Assembly: GCA_020081605.1 (NCBI GenBank)
Contig: JAHREC010000019.1
Span: 186,001-250,000, forward strand
DNA: 64,000 nt
Source: Albifimbria verrucaria
Taxonomy: Eukaryota; Ascomycota; Sordariomycetes; Hypocreales; Stachybotryaceae
Direction: 5' to 3'
This document shows positions 59,054-64,000 of the stretch, in pieces. Made by a program: the position numbers and the translations under genes. Under the pieces are notes generated by a model. That model was given only the letters and a program-made list of their open reading frames with translations, did no database searches and had not been told where the DNA came from. How positions within the stretch are numbered: the first letter of the stretch is position 1; each line of letters begins with the position of its first letter.

Positions 59054-60616
59054 TTAATCCCGATAGCATATTGAATTCTGTGGTTTGTAGTTCTCGTGAA
59101 TTCTCTGTATCAGAAAATGTCTTCACTGGCATGTGACATACTAACTATACGAAGACGCTAGGTAATCCAACCTCTAGGAATCCTCTTGTACCAGATCCAA
59201 CTGGTACCTCTCTCGTCACTATTTCTTTTTCGGAGGTGACCAGTGGCGGAGTTGAACTGACGTTGTGAGACCATCATGGATAAAGAATATGTAACTCATG
59301 AGCCTCCGACAACTGAGAGGTTCAAGAATACAACATATGGACCTTTGAATCCATGAGCTTTCATGGTAATATGATGGATGCGTGTCATCAAGCATTTAAC
59401 CATCTCGAAAACATCAAAATCTCCATAACGAACTAACTGGTGGAAGCTCATGTAGAATTCTCATGCATTCACCAGAGCGATGACAGTCACTAACTTATTT
59501 CGGGCTTTACTTAGAGTGCTGATGCTACAAATAGTGGTTCAGCAACATCACGTGGCGAAGTTAGTCTTTCCTGTACATGCTGCATTGTGATTGACTACTA
59601 TTGACTACTACTACTTAAAATTGTGTAGATATCTAAACCAGAGAAAGCATATTTAGTTAAGAGAGGTAGGCCCACGGAAAGATCAATTGCTGAGAAATAG
59701 CCGCATATGTCACAAGTGTACAAATATAATTGTGCCCCTTATATGTAAGATTGACTTAACGTGGATACAATGTGGGAGTTTCAGGCTCGTGATAGAAGAG
59801 GCTTCATAGCTCCTCGTGAAATATAAGCTTAAATATACCCACAACAGCATTTACAGCCTGATTATTTTTTCTTGGAGGTCAAGACATATATGTTGCCTTA
59901 GCTCTGATCATATTTATGATTCTTCAATGTCTACGTTCTGGAGCATTTGATTTGAAAATGTGAGGGGAATTTAGGGACGTCACATTGGTCATGGCTCCTG
60001 CATAATCCATCCTTGTCGGCATTTTACGAACTTCTGTGCTCAGCTTCATCATGCCTCTCTTCAAATTCCGTAGCCATCTCGATGTTTTCGACGCCATACA
60101 TACTGTGATAAGATGCTCAGCAGGTCGTAGCGACTCTTGGGTTGCGTGACGTGAGCGATAGCGCTGTCAGAGTATTTATTTGGCTTGTTCTAGGGTCCCT
60201 ACTTCTGCGTTCTTTTTGGGTCGAAACGAGTATATTCAAGTTAACACGGTTGATGGTCAATCTAGCAGGCCCTTCTAGCAGCCTGAATGACACATATCAA
60301 AAGGCATATGAATAAAATCCATCTGGAAAGCTATCCAATCCAAGGTGAACTGGGCCTTATGGAGCAGTCGCAAATAAAGCACAGCATGAACTCGTTACAA
60401 TATGAAATTTAATATGAGCGCGGTCTTTCGATCGAGATATGAGGATCTGTAGGAGGAGTTCTGGAAAACTCATGACACACTTTAGAAAGAGCTAGGTAAG
60501 GACACTAATGCAAATTGTTTTCCTCGTTGAATTTCCGAAGGCTCCATCACCGTACAGGTCCCCACAAGGCCTTAATGAAAAGACCAGTACATAAAGTAAC
60601 TTATTATCATTCCCTC
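59054..60616. other. Gene-poor spacer with degenerate coding traces
   Basis: No intact gene. A plus-strand patch near 60400-60500 (MKFNMSAVFRSRYEDL, EEFWKTHDTL) looks protein-like but contains stops; no family assigned. Confidence 0.35.
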
Positions 60617-60905
60617 GATGCTAGGTATACTATGTAGATCTTCATAAAGTCACTAAATGCTGGGATATCTATCGCCAGCCAATTTGCTGTTCAGCCAATG
60701 TCACTAGCTTTTTCCTCGCTTTAACGTTGTTTGGGTCAAGTCCATGTTCCATACCTGATTGGTGCAATCGGACATTCACTGAGATGTACCTTATGGCTCT
60801 TCCAGCGGACGTTGATGCGATCTCTCCATGATAGGCATAATACCGGTCCGACAGGATGCTTTTCCTTGGCATTGTTATCCTCCTCACTAGTTTGGACTTC
60901 TGCAA
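60617..60905 (-). repeat. Dispersed repeat copy 3 (degenerate small ORF)
   Basis: Nucleotide-level similarity to 38978-39220. In the minus strand, KVHLSECPIAPI and, after a frame change, LDPNNVKARKKLVTLAEQQ align with KAYLIECARGTS and EPDPIKAWENLVTLGSK of copy 2. Confidence 0.5.
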
Positions 60906-61149
60906 AGGCGTGGATTGCCTTGTTTTGGTGGAGAAACCCAGTAGTGTCCTTTTAGTACCTAGGCACGCCTGCTCCTGCTTCAGCCCTAGCGGTTAGGCTC
61001 GGTCCTCATCCGAAGATTGTATACGAACTTGTCCGTGCGTCGCAATCTACTTGAGGTGAGCCGCTCCGATCCATTGCACCGTTGAAAAGCGAAGCTAACA
61101 TTGATCGGATGCCATGCAAAGCTCTGAATTATCTCCTTGCAACAGGTAA

Positions 61150-61440
61150 GACTGCAACTGCATCTCATTGAATGTCCGAGGGGCACATTTACATAGTAGA
61201 CATGAATCTGATTCATTCTGAAGCGGTGAAAGTTTGGTTATGTTAGCTAGCTCGTACATTAGCTTATCATCGAAGTCGAGGTGTTTGTAAATAGTAGCTA
61301 TGCAAAGATCTACATATTATATCCACGACTCAGAGAAAGAAATTAAGTTCTTTATGTGCAAATATATTAAATAATATATTGCGGGTCCATTGTGTAGACG
61401 TGCCTCTCGGATGTTCATTGAGACAAGGTCAAGGTGCAGG
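61150..61440. repeat. Dispersed repeat copy 4 (convergent pair)
   Basis: Similar along its length to 35150-35400, including the closing motif ATATTGCGGGTCCATT. Plus strand: LHLIECPRGTFT then stops; minus strand at the right end: LNEHPRGTSTQWTRN. Same tail-to-tail arrangement as copy 1. Confidence 0.6.
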
Positions 61441-61734
61441 GTATGTGGGAAATCTAGTTCCAGCCCAAGAAGTTTTCAGTAGGTGTGTAATAAGGATGAG
61501 ACTAAAGAGTATTTGGTACGAATTAGCTTCGCAGAGGCTTAGCCATTCTCCACGAATAATTTATAGCTTATGAAATAGATTGCAAACACAGATATATGAT
61601 GTGAATAATGAAAAATGCTCGATTATAGCGTTACACCGCAGTTCCCTACTACTCAAAGTCTCACAAATGAAGCAAACCTTGACGTCAACATTTTGTTAAC
61701 TGATTGTATTGATTCTGTTTGCCAACACACCAAC

Positions 61735-62255
61735 TTAGTTTGCCTCTGCTCCCTGTGCACCACACTTTTTCTCACAATAGTACGTGAACTAAGACGGATC
61801 GTTGTTAGCAAAGCCTGGTAAACATGACTTCAGATTTGAGTGCTACTTGCCTCGTCTCCCCGATGTGCCATCCGTTCGAATTGCAACCTAAGCCATCCTA
61901 TTCAACATGTCAGTAAGATATGATGATGTGTCACACGACACAAAGACCTACAAAAGTGCAGTCAGGGCATTGATCCCATTGTTTGCTGCCAGTGTTACGC
62001 CTTTTGTATAAGTCACAGGCACACTTGGTCGGCCCAGGAAGAATCTCATAGTTCTTAACCCAGTTGTAGCTAACACTCCAACCAGTGCCACCAATTGGAC
62101 TCTCAACTCGGTTGCCCACACAAACGGCAACGTTATGAAGATCGGCCGTGGCACTATTCCAAACAATACGTTAGGTATGTAGCTTATCCATAGCAGAGTT
62201 GAGAGACAAACCTAATAGCCAATGCTAGGATAGTGGTAGCAGTAGCAGCTCTCAT
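61735..62255 (-). CDS. Small secreted cysteine-rich protein (effector-like), multi-exon with a GC-AG intron
   Basis: Exon 1 (62212-62255) codes a signal peptide MRAATATTILALAIS. An intron of about 58 bp leads to DLHNVAVCVGNRVESPIGGT, YNWVKNYEIL, CACDLYKRRNTGSKQWDQCP and DC. A second intron (GTAGGT...AATAG) leads to GCNSNGWHIGGDE, which needs one extra G at the run 61858-61861. A third intron appears to use GC-AG (GCAAGT...CTTAG) and joins FTYYCEKKCGAQGAEAN, with the stop at 61735-61737. About 120 aa, eight Cys. I recall related uncharacterised secreted proteins in plant- and insect-associated ascomycetes with the same CPDC and HIGGDE motifs. Effector role is inference. Confidence 0.68.
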
Positions 62256-63136
62256 CTTTACAGTCTCAAGATTTTCAAAAGAAAGATTGAGAATAAAGTC
62301 CAAGGAAATTGGGTAGGTGATGGTGCACTGAGAAGAGTATAGGCGTGAGATTTCACTCCAGGCAAAGGAGTGGTTGACTTGATATAGAACTGGGATGGGT
62401 AAGCTGATGGGCTCTTTATGCCTCAGGACTAGGTCAACGGAGATTCTGTTACCGACGGATGAACTTGCTGGAAGGCCGAAACTGTAATATGGAATTTAGA
62501 GGCTTTGTCACTGTTCATGCCGAGGGCAACGGAATTAGAAAAGTGGACCAGAAATTGCGAGGCATATTTTATTACCATTATAGCGCATCCGTTTCGTTAA
62601 GGGACCCTGCAAATGGCAAGCAGACATTCGTGAATACGAGAGCTAGCGGCACCAACACCTTGATGATTAGAACTTAGGCATTGATCGTCCAGTGATGCAC
62701 TAAGGCTATAGATCAAGAGAGATTAGTCGGTGGAGGTTGGGCCAATGTGATTACATGTGCCGCACACATGGCTCCTGAGCAGACAGAACATATCGGCATC
62801 CCCGACTCCTGTCATCTCGTGTAAGTTAGCGTCCCATTTAAACATTCTTCCAATCACGCGTTTACCGTTATTTGGCAAAGCCAAGTAGACCTGGTGAATC
62901 GTTAATGCACCTAAATTAGCTCGGCCTACCGGCCAAGCTCGGCCGATGTTGTACAGACATGGCACGTATTGCCCCGAGGGCTTTTGAATATCAGAACGAA
63001 CCAGTTGACCTGGCTCGACAAATGGCCAAGCCTCGCGTATAAGACTAGCCTTCAAGCCGATCAAATTTCCCTTTACACAAATCCTCGGCTTCACACAGTC
63101 ACTGAATTACAACTTCCTCATTGAACTCTCGGCAAC
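62256..63136. other. Spacer with one low-confidence open frame
   Basis: A 72-codon plus-strand frame at 62459-62677 (RGFVTVHAEGNGIRKVDQKL and SASVSLRDPANGKQTFVNTR) has protein-like composition but no recognised family or signal peptide. A longer minus-strand frame at 62723-63094 has no motif. Confidence 0.3.
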
Positions 63137-64000
63137 ATGGTTTCTTCATTGATGGTTCTTGGCTTGGCAGCACTTGCCACGGCCGCTCCGTTCATGACTG
63201 AACGTGACTTAAATTCCACCAAATGGACTCCTGATCATGTCCTCCAGCAAGACGAGGTTATTCTCTACGGACAAGGACGCAGTAAGTCTTCAGCACCACC
63301 AATTCATTCTTTTGTCCGCATTATCGAATGGTTCAAATACCAAAGAAGAGCCAACCGAAAAACGGTTCGTTGAGAATAACCGGTGTTACTAATTAGCTAA
63401 TCACTTGCGTTTCAGTGGAGGTTGTTCACGTCAGTGTCTGGGAGAAGCTTTTGGAGCTCGAGGGGTTTCTTTGGAAACTCCTGAGATTGACCATGACTTC
63501 CTTGACTCAGGCAAGCAGTTTGCGAATAAAAACGTCGAGCGGGACGAAGTTCACCCGCTTGACCCTCGCCAAGCCTCGTGCTCGGGTACAACCTCTTACG
63601 TTACGGACACCACTCAGCGCTTCGTCGACTGGGATGCTCAAATGTCCCCTGTTGTGATTGGTGCCGGCCGTAACGGTATTGATGTCAGTGTCGCCAGCAG
63701 CTTCAGCGTCTCCAACAGCGTTAGTGTTAATGGAGGTCTTAATCTTAATATCGTCAAGGACCGACTTGGATCTTCATTTGGTATCAACTACTCGAGGACT
63801 TGGACAACGCAAGCCACTGTCACTGTGAAGGGCACTGTTTTCCCTGGTGAGGTGGGGGTTGTGATTACAAGGCCATGGAAGAATCGCCGCTACGGCCGTG
63901 CTTTCAGAGGGTGTGTCGGCTCTATGACACAAACTGGCACTTGGATGGCAGACTCTTTTGAGGAAGGATCCTACGAAGGTGTGAAGTGGGTGGCTGGCGC
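63137..64000 (+). CDS. Secreted protein, partial at right edge (celp0028-effector-like, tentative)
   Basis: Start MVSSLMVLGLAALATAAPFM (signal peptide), then TPDHVLQQDEVILYGQGR; an intron at about 63283-63415 (GTAAGT...TTTCAG); exon 2 MEVVHVSVWEKLLELEG. A frame break at G4 63462-63465 (one G short) gives VSLETPEIDHDFLDSGKQFA and a long frame to the window end with SCSGTTSYVTDTTQRFVDWD, SSFSVSNSVSVNGGLN, and GRAFRGCVGSMTQTGTW. No stop before 64000, so at least 240 aa. The Ser/Val repeats and W-D-x-Q pattern match secreted proteins that I recall being labelled celp0028 effector-like in fungi; function unknown. Confidence 0.65.

Noticed and set aside
1..64000. CRISPR arrays, bacterial operons, insertion sequences
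   Set aside because: Introns and gene families are eukaryotic; no regularly spaced direct repeats seen.

Overview
The window looks like a filamentous ascomycete nuclear genome, most likely a sordariomycete and possibly a Hypocreales member. The reasons are short GT-AG introns, fungal-only families (non-reducing PKS, AflR/AflJ-type regulators, 2EXR, CHRD, Zn2Cys6-era regulators, small cysteine-rich secreted proteins) and long gene-poor spacers. The species call is an inference.

From 1 to about 28.8 kb there is one aromatic polyketide cluster. In order: an AflJ/AflS-like co-regulator (cut by the left edge), a THN-reductase-type SDR, an AvfA-like NAD(P)-binding protein, a SnoaL/NTF2-like protein, an EthD-domain protein, a DUF1772 anthrone-oxygenase-like membrane protein, a non-reducing PKS (SAT-KS-MAT-PT-ACP, no thioesterase), a stand-alone metallo-beta-lactamase-type thioesterase, a secreted multicopper oxidase, an MFS exporter, a small secreted protein recovered only by splicing, a second SDR, and an AflR-like Zn2Cys6 regulator. 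This set matches the atrochrysone/emodin class of clusters (monodictyphenone, geodin, trypacidin, cladofulvin relatives). PKS plus lactamase should give atrochrysone carboxylic acid; EthD and DUF1772 proteins would decarboxylate and oxidise it to an emodin-type anthraquinone; the SDR and SnoaL-like protein suggest deoxygenation toward chrysophanol-type products; the oxidase suggests phenolic coupling or pigment formation. No methyltransferase with an evident role, Baeyer-Villiger oxidase or halogenase is visible in the core.

From 31 to 54.9 kb come scattered accessory genes: a broken alpha/beta hydrolase, a P450, a CHRD secreted protein, a Dal5-type MFS, a 2EXR protein, a secreted carbohydrate-binding-like protein, a single-pass membrane protein, an SDR, a fungal transcription-factor-domain gene and a decayed SDR paralogue. 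From about 55 kb to the right edge the DNA is gene-poor, with decayed coding stretches, a possible Copia remnant, a dispersed degenerate repeat family and three small secreted proteins (effector-like), the last running off the right edge.

A strong pattern overlies everything: nearly every real gene carries one or more one-base deletions, mostly in short homopolymers, while the translations either side stay well conserved. I read most of these as assembly or base-calling errors rather than pseudogenes, and give joined gene spans accordingly. Coordinates of introns are by eye.
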